Source: Clostridia bacterium
Lineage (GTDB): Bacteria; Bacillota; Clostridia; Oscillospirales; CAG-272
Length of the DNA: 39,105 nucleotides
Direction of reading: 5' to 3'
NCBI GenBank assembly: GCA_017619885.1
Contig: JAFZRM010000132.1
Coordinates: 1-39,105 of the forward strand
Shown here: positions 24,231-32,432 of the stretch, piece after piece
How positions within the stretch are numbered: position 1 is the first letter of the stretch
Layout: each line of letters opens with the position of its first letter
The notes under the pieces: model-generated
What the model saw: the letters and a program-made list of their open reading frames with translations, nothing else
What the model was told of the DNA's origin: nothing
The model's database searches: none
Translations under genes and position numbers: made by a program

Positions 24231-25500
24231 TATCGCAAAATGTTGGTGGGGTACAATTGATGAAGGCCTAATAGAAAAACAGGTTGAGGATTATAACGAT
24301 AATGGCAATAGTGCTTATTTGGATTATAAACCATTTTTAACAGAACCCCCAGAAGATGTTTGGCCGTTTGTCGTTGACGCATATGTACTCAATAAAGACG
24401 GAGAGAGGGTACAGACCGTCGGCAACGAAGAGGCAACGTTCGTAGTTGAATTCAACCGGGATATGGACGCTGACTACGGCCTGCGCGTCAGATTCGGCGC
24501 CGCGGAGCCATACGCGGAATATGAAGTGAACGGCGAATTCGTAACGCCGCGCCGCTGGGAAGGAAAATACACGCTCAGAACGACGATAGAAAACGGGATG
24601 CAGTATTTCCGGATCGAGGACGGCAGAGCTGCGGACGATCACTGGATGGAGCTTTACGAGGAACCCGGCAGATTCGCGTTTGAAATCGACACAACGGCCG
24701 CGATGTCGATGATGATGCAGGGCAACGCGACGGACACGGGCGTGGAGCTCACGTGGATGCAGGACGATTATGAGACCATAGCGGGATATAACGTTTACCG
24801 TTCGGACAGAGAAGACGGTTTTTATACGAAGCTCAACGGCACGGTAATACCTGTCGGAGAAGAGTATTTCTTTGACAGTATGATCGAACCGGCGAAAACG
24901 TATTACTATAACTTTACCGTCGTACTGTCCGATATGACGGAAACGGCGCCGTCCGGTAAGATCGTTATAATGAGTAAAGACACCATGGCTCCGAATGTCT
25001 ACCATACGCCGATCAGAACGGCATACATGGGAAACAATCTTGTCATCAGCGCAACAGTGACGGATAATCTCGGTTTGCGCGGAGTCGATCTCTATTACAG
25101 AAAGACCGGATCCGAAAACTGGAGCGTTATTCATATGAACCCGGTCAATGATAAGTATTACGGCACGATCCCGGCTGATAAATTCGATCTCGACGGGCTT
25201 GAATATTATATTGAAGCCTACGACGGGGTTAACTATACGTATAAAGGCACGGTTGAAGCTCCGTTTGCAGTGATCGTCAAGCAATCGACTGAGGCGTCGT
25301 CAATGGGCGACGTTGACGGCGACGGCGTGATCACAAGCAAAGACGCGCTTATGATCGTGCAGGCGATAAACGATCTGCTGAATCTTTCGGAAGATCAGTT
25401 CGCGCGCGCCGATCTGAACAAAGACGGCGAGCTTTCATCCGCGGAGGCGCTGCGCATTCTGAAATACGTCAGCGGAAAAGTCACCACGATACTTGATTAA
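24160..25500 (+). CDS. Protease C-terminal part with FN3-like domain and type I dockerin
   Basis: The open frame is 446 residues, but its first 20 or so overlap the previous frame and are probably not translated as such. Real homology seems to resume at about 24223 (CWWGTIDEGLIEKQVEDYND, typical of the end of a parallel-beta module). Then come a beta-sandwich, a fibronectin-III-like domain (GYNVYRSDREDGFYTKLNG) and a second Ig-like domain. The last 65 residues form a type I dockerin with two calcium-binding repeats, DVDGDGVITSKDALMI and DLNKDGELSSAEALRI. Dockerins bind cohesins, so the protease was built to dock onto a scaffold. No ribosome site is seen at the ATG. Best read as the 3' half of the frameshifted protease gene. 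Confidence 0.8.
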   Translation: MIMIYTIGSLLNRDITQILEKFFSIAKCWWGTIDEGLIEKQVEDYNDNGNSAYLDYKPFLTEPPEDVWPFVVDAYVLNKDGERVQTVGNEEATFVVEFNRDMDADYGLRVRFGAAEPYAEYEVNGEFVTPRRWEGKYTLRTTIENGMQYFRIEDGRAADDHWMELYEEPGRFAFEIDTTAAMSMMMQGNATDTGVELTWMQDDYETIAGYNVYRSDREDGFYTKLNGTVIPVGEEYFFDSMIEPAKTYYYNFTVVLSDMTETAPSGKIVIMSKDTMAPNVYHTPIRTAYMGNNLVISATVTDNLGLRGVDLYYRKTGSENWSVIHMNPVNDKYYGTIPADKFDLDGLEYYIEAYDGVNYTYKGTVEAPFAVIVKQSTEASSMGDVDGDGVITSKDALMIVQAINDLLNLSEDQFARADLNKDGELSSAEALRILKYVSGKVTTILD

Positions 25501-25510
25501 AGAGAACAAA

Positions 25511-27976
25511 ATGAAGAGAATTGTTTCATTTGTTGTCATACTGAGCGTTTTGATCGCGGCTATGGTATTCCCGGTCGAGGCTGACGGGGAAGCGAGGATA
25601 TTTGCCGATAACGTCATGATTTATCCGGGAAACAGAACGACTGTGTATATCAGAGCGGAAGCGCTCGCTGACTTAGGCGCGCTTGATTTCTCGGTATATT
25701 TTGATAACTCTGCGATCACAGTGAATCAGGCCGGAGTGACCGGTATTGCCGCGTCGACCGTTGCTGACGTCAATATCACTGACGATTCCGTAAACTTCAG
25801 TTTCGTAAGCACCGACGCTTTAACGGGTGACGGATATATCGGATATATCGATATTTCCGTCTCGTCAGACGCCGATCCGGGAATATACTATATGACCGTT
25901 GCGGTAGGGGACGCCTATGATACCGGACTTTTGCCGGTTACTGTGTCCGGGTGCACTTTTTCGCTGACAGTACTGGAATATGACCCTCAGCCGTATCATC
26001 AGAATTTCAATGTCAGCTCGTCAGTTTCGGGTTCTTATACGATCGGAGATGAAGTCAGTGTGGCGTTTAACACGTGGTATGTTTCGAACCTCGGCACGCT
26101 TGAACTTATAACCGAATACGACGAAACAGTATTGGAACTTGAGAATATATCTCTGGGTAACCAGTTAACGAATGCACAGAGCGCACTCTGGTCGATAAAC
26201 GACGGCGTACCCGGATATATTAAAACGTCATATATTGCACCGTATGGGGTTACGGGACAACTGAATCCTATGATCGAATACACGTTCACGGTCATTGCAA
26301 ACGTTGATGACGTATCAGTCGTAACTCTGAGCCCTCAGAATGTGTGCGATACTGAAAGAGTATCAATGAATACGGCGGACGTTGTCGCGTGCATTTCTTT
26401 GTATAAAACAGTCGAGGAACCCGTTCTGCCGAAGATATCTCTTTCGGTTGTCGAGGACAGCGCGGAGCAGATAACGCTCGATGTAATTGCGGAAAAGGAC
26501 ACGAATTTAGCCGCCGGCGATTTTACGGTACAGTTTGACAATGAAAAACTTACCTGTATGGACGCAGGCAGAGTTGACGTCGGAATGGTCGTTTCAAATA
26601 TCAAAAACGATCGCGGAACGGTTACGTTTTCGTTCATTTTTGACGGCGGAGTAACAGACGACACGCCTGTATGCCGGCTTGTATTTGATAAAAGCAGGGA
26701 TGAACACTCAGAAACGAACGTCTGCATAAGCGGAAATAACCTTGTAAACGATGAATTGCAGAGTATTGATGTCGATTATGAAAATGCAACCGTTTTGGTC
26801 CACGACCTTTCCGGCAAAGGAACATGTACGCAAAGACCGACGTGTCCTGTATGCGGGATAGAATTCGGCGAAACTGATCCGGACAATCATGATTTCGGCG
26901 AATGGACAGTTACAACTCCAGCCACCTGCACTGAAAAAGGCGAAGAGAAGAGATCCTGCTCGAGATGCGATGCGACCGAAACAAGGGAAGTCGAGGCGCT
27001 CGGACATAATTACGAAGCAGTTGTGACACCTCCGACCTGCACTGAAGCCGGATACACGACACATACGTGCTCTCGCTGCGGTGACAGCTACACCGATACG
27101 CCTGTAGCGGCACTCGGCCACGACTGGAGCGAATGGACTGAGACGACAGCACCGACCTGCACGGCAGCAGGAGAGAAGACACGCACTTGTGCAAGATGCG
27201 GCGAGACCGAAACCGAAGCAATCGAAGCACTCGGCCATGATTATATATCGGAGACTGTGTTGCCGACATGCACTGAAGAAGGATACACTACACATACGTG
27301 TTCACGTTGCGGCAATCAGTATAATGATAACTACGTTTCTGCTTCTGGGCATAAATATGAATTGAGTAAATGGATTTGGACTGATAGTTATGAATCTGCG
27401 CATGCAGTCTTGCAGTGCGGCGAGTGTGACGATTCAATTTCAATTGAAGCTGTCGTCAGCGAGTATGAAAATGAAGGGATAATAACTTATATCGCAACGA
27501 TTGTATTCGAAGGAAACGAATATATCGACAACAAGGCGGTTTACATTGATTATACTGTTCAGTTTATTGATTGGGACGGAACCGTGCTGAGCGAATCAAC
27601 TTATCATTACGGAGACATAATAAACGTTCCGAATGCCCCCGTCAGAGAACCTGATGAAAAGTATACATACTCTTTTGTCGGATGGGATAAAGATATAACG
27701 ACAGTTGTCGGAGATGCGATATATACCGCAGTGTATTCAAGAGAAGAAAAGCCTTCAATCTCATTTATGCCCGGAGATATAAACGGCGACGGTTCGGTCG
27801 ACAACCAGGACGTCGTCGCGTTGTTCAGATATGTCAGCGGCGGAAAAGTCGAAGTCGTCAAAGCGGCACTTGACCCCGACGGCGACGGAGATGCGACCAA
27901 CTTGGATGTCGTACTCCTGTTCAGATACGTAAGCGGCGCAAACGTTGAGTTGTCAACCGTCCCATATGACGGATAA
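25511..27976 (+). CDS. Cohesin-like and dockerin-containing surface protein
   Basis: An 821-residue secreted protein with a signal peptide (1-24). Three beta-sandwich domains follow (about 27-155, 165-300 and 305-435). Their pattern (LGALDFSVYFDNSAITV, GTLELITEYDETVLELE, AAGDFTVQFDNEKLTC) is that of cohesin-fold modules. A Cys-rich stretch (about 440-620) has four repeats of the type PTCT-x2-G-x3-T-x-C-x-RCG ending in ALGH. An InlB-B/Flg_new-type repeat (FVGWDKDITTV) comes next, and a C-terminal type I dockerin (about 753-815: DINGDGSVDNQDVVALF and DPDGDGDATNLDVVLLF). With both module types it could act as an adaptor, holding the dockerin protease encoded ten bases upstream (inference). The start at 25511 is chosen because the signal peptide begins there; AAAGAG is a modest ribosome site. 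Confidence 0.87.
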   Translation: MKRIVSFVVILSVLIAAMVFPVEADGEARIFADNVMIYPGNRTTVYIRAEALADLGALDFSVYFDNSAITVNQAGVTGIAASTVADVNITDDSVNFSFVSTDALTGDGYIGYIDISVSSDADPGIYYMTVAVGDAYDTGLLPVTVSGCTFSLTVLEYDPQPYHQNFNVSSSVSGSYTIGDEVSVAFNTWYVSNLGTLELITEYDETVLELENISLGNQLTNAQSALWSINDGVPGYIKTSYIAPYGVTGQLNPMIEYTFTVIANVDDVSVVTLSPQNVCDTERVSMNTADVVACISLYKTVEEPVLPKISLSVVEDSAEQITLDVIAEKDTNLAAGDFTVQFDNEKLTCMDAGRVDVGMVVSNIKNDRGTVTFSFIFDGGVTDDTPVCRLVFDKSRDEHSETNVCISGNNLVNDELQSIDVDYENATVLVHDLSGKGTCTQRPTCPVCGIEFGETDPDNHDFGEWTVTTPATCTEKGEEKRSCSRCDATETREVEALGHNYEAVVTPPTCTEAGYTTHTCSRCGDSYTDTPVAALGHDWSEWTETTAPTCTAAGEKTRTCARCGETETEAIEALGHDYISETVLPTCTEEGYTTHTCSRCGNQYNDNYVSASGHKYELSKWIWTDSYESAHAVLQCGECDDSISIEAVVSEYENEGIITYIATIVFEGNEYIDNKAVYIDYTVQFIDWDGTVLSESTYHYGDIINVPNAPVREPDEKYTYSFVGWDKDITTVVGDAIYTAVYSREEKPSISFMPGDINGDGSVDNQDVVALFRYVSGGKVEVVKAALDPDGDGDATNLDVVLLFRYVSGANVELSTVPYDG

Positions 27977-27985
27977 AAAATATAC

Positions 27986-28015
27986 AAAAGGATGGCAATT
28001 GTTGTCATCCTTTTT
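27986..28015 (+). terminator. Terminator of the protease-cohesin operon
   Basis: AAAGGATG pairs with CATCCTTT, with further pairing in the loop, and five Ts follow, ten bases after the stop codon. A small second hairpin, GAGGT-GTTCA-ACCTC, lies at 28043-28057. Confidence 0.8.
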
Positions 28016-28072
28016 AACTAGCACTCTATTAAGTTTTAACTGAGGTGTTCAACCTCGCCGCTATTCTCATTT

Positions 28073-28969
28073 TTAACGTTTTAAATACGGTTTCATAAGT
28101 TTCATAAACTCATCCCAATATGGAGGATAACCGTTATCTCCGAAATAAGTACGTTTTTGTCTTCCATAAAGCTTAATCGTTAACGTCCAATTCTCACCGT
28201 CTAATACGATATACTTTTCTCCGTTTATTATACACATGTTTTCAAATCGACGTTTCCAATCATTTAGGTACAATCCATTATACAATGAATTAACCAGCGT
28301 CTTCCATTTTCTTGTGCTGATTTCATAAACGCTTTCAAACGGAAATCTGTTTTCATAACCCGTTATTTTCACTCGTGCACCATTTCGAGTTTTTGTAATG
28401 ATTACATGAGGCGGTTGAAATGCTGCTCTATATACCATTTTTGAAAACTCGATTTCTGAAACTGCATCAGTGATAGGCGTTTCTTGCCCATCGATATTCG
28501 TAACTGCTCGTGCGCCAAAGTGCCTTTTGCAATCATTACAGTAATATGCCGGGTCGCTTCCGGATATACAGCATCCTCCAAGACGAAGTCTTCCAGCATC
28601 AATTTTCGCTTGCATAGCCTTGCTGAATGCCGGCATACCGTATAGAATAAATGCGGTATTTTTACTCCCGCAGCGAGGACACTTTATCTGCGCATCGTTA
28701 TTCCTGACCACGAAAGGTTTGTTGTAAGGGAGATCATCAGAAACTATCTGTCCGTTTTCACCTTCTGATTCTACCGTTTCAATACTTATGTGTGCTTTAC
28801 GGCCTGATTTGAGCAACTCATTATAAATTGCAAAAAACTGCTCTTGCGTAAGTTTGTTTGTGTCAATCCAGCATTCTTCAAGAAGTTCGCATAACGATGT
28901 TTTATATCCATCGGGTAATCCACGAACTTCTTCTGTTAAAGCTTCAGCGATTTCTTTTTTTGATTCCAT
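28073..28969 (-). CDS. Zinc-ribbon protein of unknown function
   Basis: A 298-residue protein. It has a helical N-terminal part (1-90), a zinc ribbon built from CPRCG and, about 45 residues later, YYCNDCKRHFG (about 95-155), and a C-terminal beta-rich domain (about 165-298) with many aromatic residues. No catalytic motif is recognised. The start at 28969 (MESKKE) is the first ATG, with AAGGA rather far upstream; a TTG seven codons earlier is an alternative. Two further genes of unknown function follow upstream on the same strand (29014 and 29525), the second also with zinc ribbons. AT-rich composition fits the accessory region. Confidence 0.75.
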   Translation of the reverse strand: MESKKEIAEALTEEVRGLPDGYKTSLCELLEECWIDTNKLTQEQFFAIYNELLKSGRKAHISIETVESEGENGQIVSDDLPYNKPFVVRNNDAQIKCPRCGSKNTAFILYGMPAFSKAMQAKIDAGRLRLGGCCISGSDPAYYCNDCKRHFGARAVTNIDGQETPITDAVSEIEFSKMVYRAAFQPPHVIITKTRNGARVKITGYENRFPFESVYEISTRKWKTLVNSLYNGLYLNDWKRRFENMCIINGEKYIVLDGENWTLTIKLYGRQKRTYFGDNGYPPYWDEFMKLMKPYLKR

Positions 28970-29013
28970 ATTTTTGATTTTTCCTTGCAATATTCCGATT
29001 TATTAAAATTTTA

Positions 29014-29400
29014 CTATGAATTCGTTTGATTTTCAGTTTTTAGAGTTAATGAAAACCCATCGCCGGGACGCAGGCTTTCAAAGACAAGACATAGCTGATC
29101 TCTAAGACGCCAATAGAGATTTTCGTTTTCTTCGCTGATTGCGCCTTCCCGACCATGCACAGCATAGAGAAAACGGTATTGCCTGCCCGTGCCGGTTAGT
29201 ATACCGAGTAGTTCGGTATATTCATCAGGCTTTGCTATCCTGCGCTTAAGACACTTTATACTTGCAAGTAAGCCGCTGCATGATGGATTCTCTTCCCGTA
29301 GCAGAACAAAGTCTGTCCGGTATCCTTTTTGTCTTATTCCTACAAGCCCTTGCCAGCGTTCGGGTATTTCAAAAGAGTAAAGTTCTTCCGTGATTCGCAT
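29014..29400 (-). CDS. Hypothetical protein
   Basis: A 128-residue soluble protein, predicted mixed alpha/beta, with no membrane segment or recognised motif. The sequence IRQKGYRTDFVLLREENPSCSG and a later region rich in Arg and Leu suggest a compact cytosolic domain. It sits between two zinc-ribbon genes on the same strand, 45 bases before one and 124 bases after the other. The 124-bp gap (29401-29524) holds nothing I can identify. No good Shine-Dalgarno precedes the ATG, so the start is uncertain. Confidence 0.55.
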   Translation of the reverse strand: MRITEELYSFEIPERWQGLVGIRQKGYRTDFVLLREENPSCSGLLASIKCLKRRIAKPDEYTELLGILTGTGRQYRFLYAVHGREGAISEENENLYWRLRDQLCLVFESLRPGDGFSLTLKTENQTNS

Positions 29401-29524
29401 ACTTTTATAAATTGTCTTCTTGTCTCTGTTATACCTAGTATTTGCAACACTAAAGGAAAGCTCATAATATTTTAGTAGCGAACATTTTTCTACAGAATAT
29501 AGTGTGTATTGTTTTTGCTGTTAC

Positions 29525-30019
29525 TCAGTCCCAACAAAATGAGTCGAGCGGATCATTATCAGTACCGCATATCGGACACTTTAAAACCTTAGTATCGTCT
29601 TGACTTGACTTTTTCATACGTTTTTTGCACTTAGGACAAAAACAATAGTGCTCCATGATAATATGATAGTTTTCTTTAAGTTCCCACCCAATAACAAACA
29701 GAACGTATCCCTGTTCCTCGACTGCTTTTTTCAAAGATTTACTTTTAAGGAGTTTTTTCGGATTGTTCGGAGCATACAGTGTTAGATCAACGTCTTGCTT
29801 CCATGCGCCGCAACTTTCACAGACGAACAAAGCTTGTTCCGCATTAACCGTCGCCAAAGGAGTGTTGTTAAACAATTCTTGTCTCCTTTTTCCATATTTA
29901 CCGGATATAATATCATTGATAGTTTTTTTGTACTGTTTTGAGTATAAAAAACCTATTCCAAGCATAGTCATATAGCTATTACCGCAATTCTTGCAATTAT
30001 AACAACGGCCGTTTCCCAT
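29525..30019 (-). CDS. Protein with multiple CxxC zinc ribbons, function unknown
   Basis: A 164-residue cytosolic protein with four CxxC knuckles: CKNC near residue 9, CESC near 88, CPKC near 133, and CPIC near 149. The first two probably form one zinc ribbon around a helical segment and the last two another. It resembles small clostridial zinc-ribbon proteins of no known role. AAGGAG lies about six bases before the ATG. About 95 AT-rich bases separate it from the McrC remnant. Confidence 0.7.
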   Translation of the reverse strand: MGNGRCYNCKNCGNSYMTMLGIGFLYSKQYKKTINDIISGKYGKRRQELFNNTPLATVNAEQALFVCESCGAWKQDVDLTLYAPNNPKKLLKSKSLKKAVEEQGYVLFVIGWELKENYHIIMEHYCFCPKCKKRMKKSSQDDTKVLKCPICGTDNDPLDSFCWD

Positions 30020-30116
30020 ATTAATACTCCTTAAATAACAAAAATAGTTCTTATAGTATAACAGTTCGTCAGTTTGTTTTTTACCATATTCGATATGTCG
30101 TATTCAAATTATCAGT

Positions 30117-30473
30117 TTATTGAAAATGATTTTCTATTATAGCATGCAGTTGTGATTCTACCTTCGAAAAATCACAGTCTAAATCAAGCGTGCGAACGGA
30201 AATTTTATTTCCGCTCATCACATATTCATATGGTTTATTTAGCTGAAAAACTTCATCTGTTTTAGCATAAAGCAGCAAGCCGGATACCTTACCGTGGTTA
30301 TCAGATAACTCAGCCTTATTTTTTACATATGTGAAAATCTGATATAGATTTGCTGAGTGAAGAGTATGCGTATCAAAATGTACCTGTGTAGTGTGTGAAT
30401 AATACTTTGCATCTATTATCAAAATCTTATCTCCGCGCGTAAGCGTTATGTCAGTTTTCATAGATGGAAGCAT
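30117..30473 (-). CDS. McrC nuclease domain, C-terminal fragment (frameshifted)
   Basis: This frame encodes the nuclease end of McrC, the endonuclease subunit of the McrBC methyl-dependent restriction system. The PD-(D/E)xK core is present: LPSMKTDITL and LIIDAKYY, followed by NLYQIFTYV. Reading the same frame upstream past the ATG gives the expected family sequence (IPWALDDSFEDMLPSM), showing that the gene was once joined to the next entry. One A appears to be missing from the run at 30537-30542. Without correction of the frameshift no complete McrC is made. Confidence 0.8.
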   Translation of the reverse strand: MLPSMKTDITLTRGDKILIIDAKYYSHTTQVHFDTHTLHSANLYQIFTYVKNKAELSDNHGKVSGLLLYAKTDEVFQLNKPYEYVMSGNKISVRTLDLDCDFSKVESQLHAIIENHFQ

Positions 30474-31150
30474 GTCTTCGAAGCTGTCGTCAAGTGCCCA
30501 GGGAATTGTAGAAGGATTAGCTGATAATTCCGGAACTTTTTTCGATAGTATTCCAGGATAAACTTCTCATACAAACGGCTCATCCTTTGTTCATCAAGAA
30601 AATCCATTAATCTCATAGTTCCGTCAGAAGTCGTTTGCAGCAATCCTTTAATAACAGGATAGCATATGGAAACGAACATTCTGTAAGACTGATTATTCCG
30701 GTTATACTGGATTTTCCAGTTTATGGTATGAATATCAAGTAAATCAACATTATTGAAGAAAACCAAAACCTTTCGAAGATCCTTCTTTCTGGTTTTAGTT
30801 ATATCAGAATGCAAAAGAAGAACCATAGTCGTCTTTATGATCCTGTTCATATATGAGTTTTCTGAAAAATCGTCATATGAACAAACAAGTTTTCTTTTTA
30901 GTATACTGTTTGCTTTGATCGAGTCGGAAACTTCGATTCGTCCGCGTAATGCTGAAATCTCTTCGGTCTTTTCTATATACTCCCGATTTATACCGCGTTT
31001 CAATTGTATGGAGATGCCTCTCGCCAATATAGCTGAGCACAACTCCGCTACATTGTCGAACTGTTCGGTTTCAATTCTCTTATATCCCTGCTCGTTTAAG
31101 ACATCAAAAGCGTACGAGAGCATATAGTAAATATTCCTTATCGGTATCAC
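30458..31150 (-). CDS. McrC N-terminal part (frameshifted)
   Basis: 230 residues with McrC features: IPIRNIYYMLSYAF at the start, an N-terminal domain that contacts the McrB ring, and YEKFILEYYRKKF near the break. After that the last 28 residues are out of frame and meaningless. The start overlaps the McrB remnant's stop by four bases, as in intact mcrBC operons. With the downstream fragment the gene would give about 345 residues, a normal McrC length. The break is at six Ts (+ strand 30537-30542). Confidence 0.82.
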   Translation of the reverse strand: MIPIRNIYYMLSYAFDVLNEQGYKRIETEQFDNVAELCSAILARGISIQLKRGINREYIEKTEEISALRGRIEVSDSIKANSILKRKLVCSYDDFSENSYMNRIIKTTMVLLLHSDITKTRKKDLRKVLVFFNNVDLLDIHTINWKIQYNRNNQSYRMFVSICYPVIKGLLQTTSDGTMRLMDFLDEQRMSRLYEKFILEYYRKKFRNYQLILLQFPGHLTTASKTCFHL

Positions 31151-31820
31151 TTTATAGCGCTCCTCAGTTTATCTGTCCAATCCTTAACGTTTGTCGGCTC
31201 ATCAAACCAGTATTCCTTCAAGAGCGGGATAAACTCATATTCTACTATACTTGACAGATCTTGATCTATATCTGACGATTGTTCAAGACCACAGAAATAA
31301 CTATGCCCGATACAGAAACCTTCGCCGAGAGATTCATCATCGGCGATTTTTGCGTTCAGACTTTCAACACAGCTGATGAGTCTATCAAATTTTTCGCATG
31401 CAAGTTTTGAGCGATATTCTTTAAAACCGGCTGTATCAAATCCGGGCTTCATTTCAAAGAAAGCGAATCTTCTGCGCAAAGCATAATCAAGCATAGCAAG
31501 ACTGCGATCGGCTGTATTCATCATTCCGATAATATAAACGTTTTTCGGAACGTAAAACTTTTCATCCGAATATAAAAGTTGAAGTTCAATGCCGCGTTTA
31601 TCATTTTCAATCAGCATAAAAAGCTCTCCGAAAATCTTACTGAGGTTACCGCGGTTAATCTCGTCGATTATGAAAAAGTAATCGTTTTCGCTGTCTATCT
31701 CCGCTTCTTTACAGAAATTATAAAATGCGCCTTGCTTTAGCTCAAACCCTGTTTCTGACGGACGGAATCCCATTATAAAATCTTCATATGAATAGCTTTA
31801 TCATCTATTATTTCGTTCAT
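31147..31820 (-). pseudogene. McrB remnant: 5' deleted AAA+ GTPase subunit
   Basis: The last 208 codons encode the C-terminal half of McrB: Walker B FFIIDEINRGNLSKIFGE, sensor MMNTADRS and arginine-finger region ALRRRFAF. In-frame homology begins at about 31797 (SYSYEDFI). The Walker A (GxxGxGKT) and the DNA-binding N-terminal domain are absent. A well-formed gene start (GAAGGT, then ATG at 31820) lies just upstream but reads only 15 codons in another frame. The simplest view is an internal deletion joining the first codons to the AAA+ core out of frame. It cannot bind nucleotide, so McrBC is inactive here. Confidence 0.85.
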
Positions 31821-32432
31821 TTGTTTGTACCTTCTAATTTTATATTAATTATCAAAAACCGCAATCATCAAAAATATGGTTCAATTCGTCATTACTAACA
31901 CAGTGTATGACTTTTTCCCTAATAGAACTTTTTGACATGTGTTTGATAACGATTTTACAAACCTTAATTAAATTTCTTTTTATATAATTATCTAAATGTA
32001 TATTATGTACTCAAATCGTGAACTTTTCAAGATTTATATAGCAATATGTCGAATTCTTGCTGATCTAGCTATACATGATTATTACAAAACGCTGATATAT
32101 CACGCTTTTCAACCATTAAAAATCGGACTCTACAAGGTATGTTAGTCCTTTGATTATATGACTTTTTTGGCGTTGTACGCAGTGGCAAAATAAAAACCCG
32201 ACGGTTGTCGGGATAAAAGCCTCTTGCAGAGGTTATGGTTAATAGGAAGTATATGTTAAAAATGTACAGGATGGGTGCGTCCTTAAACGCTCGTAAGCTT
32301 GTCAAAAACCTACACTTTGTGAGTATACATTTTTCAAACCCCTTATGTTTACTAGGTGTTGTGGCAGCAACCGCAGTATTAAAAGGCGTTTTTAAATGTG
32401 TCATTTCAAAACAACGGAGATTTTCTGATATC
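31821..32432. other. AT-rich gap between mcrB and the HEPN-like gene
   Basis: No firm gene. A 43-codon - strand frame ends at 31852 and looks protein-like without a clear start (perhaps a remnant). On the + strand a 67-codon frame at 32235-32438 encodes a hydrophobic peptide but overlaps the HEPN-like gene's end and its ribosome site is too close. Terminator hairpins lie at 32190-32232. Confidence 0.4.
32190..32232 (-). terminator. Tandem terminators downstream of the HEPN-like gene
   Basis: On the - strand CCTCT-GCA-AGAGG followed by CTTTTAT, then CCCGAC-AACC-GTCGGG followed by TTTTTATTTT. Both are about 200-240 bases after the stop at 32433, so the transcript has a long 3' end. Confidence 0.75.
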
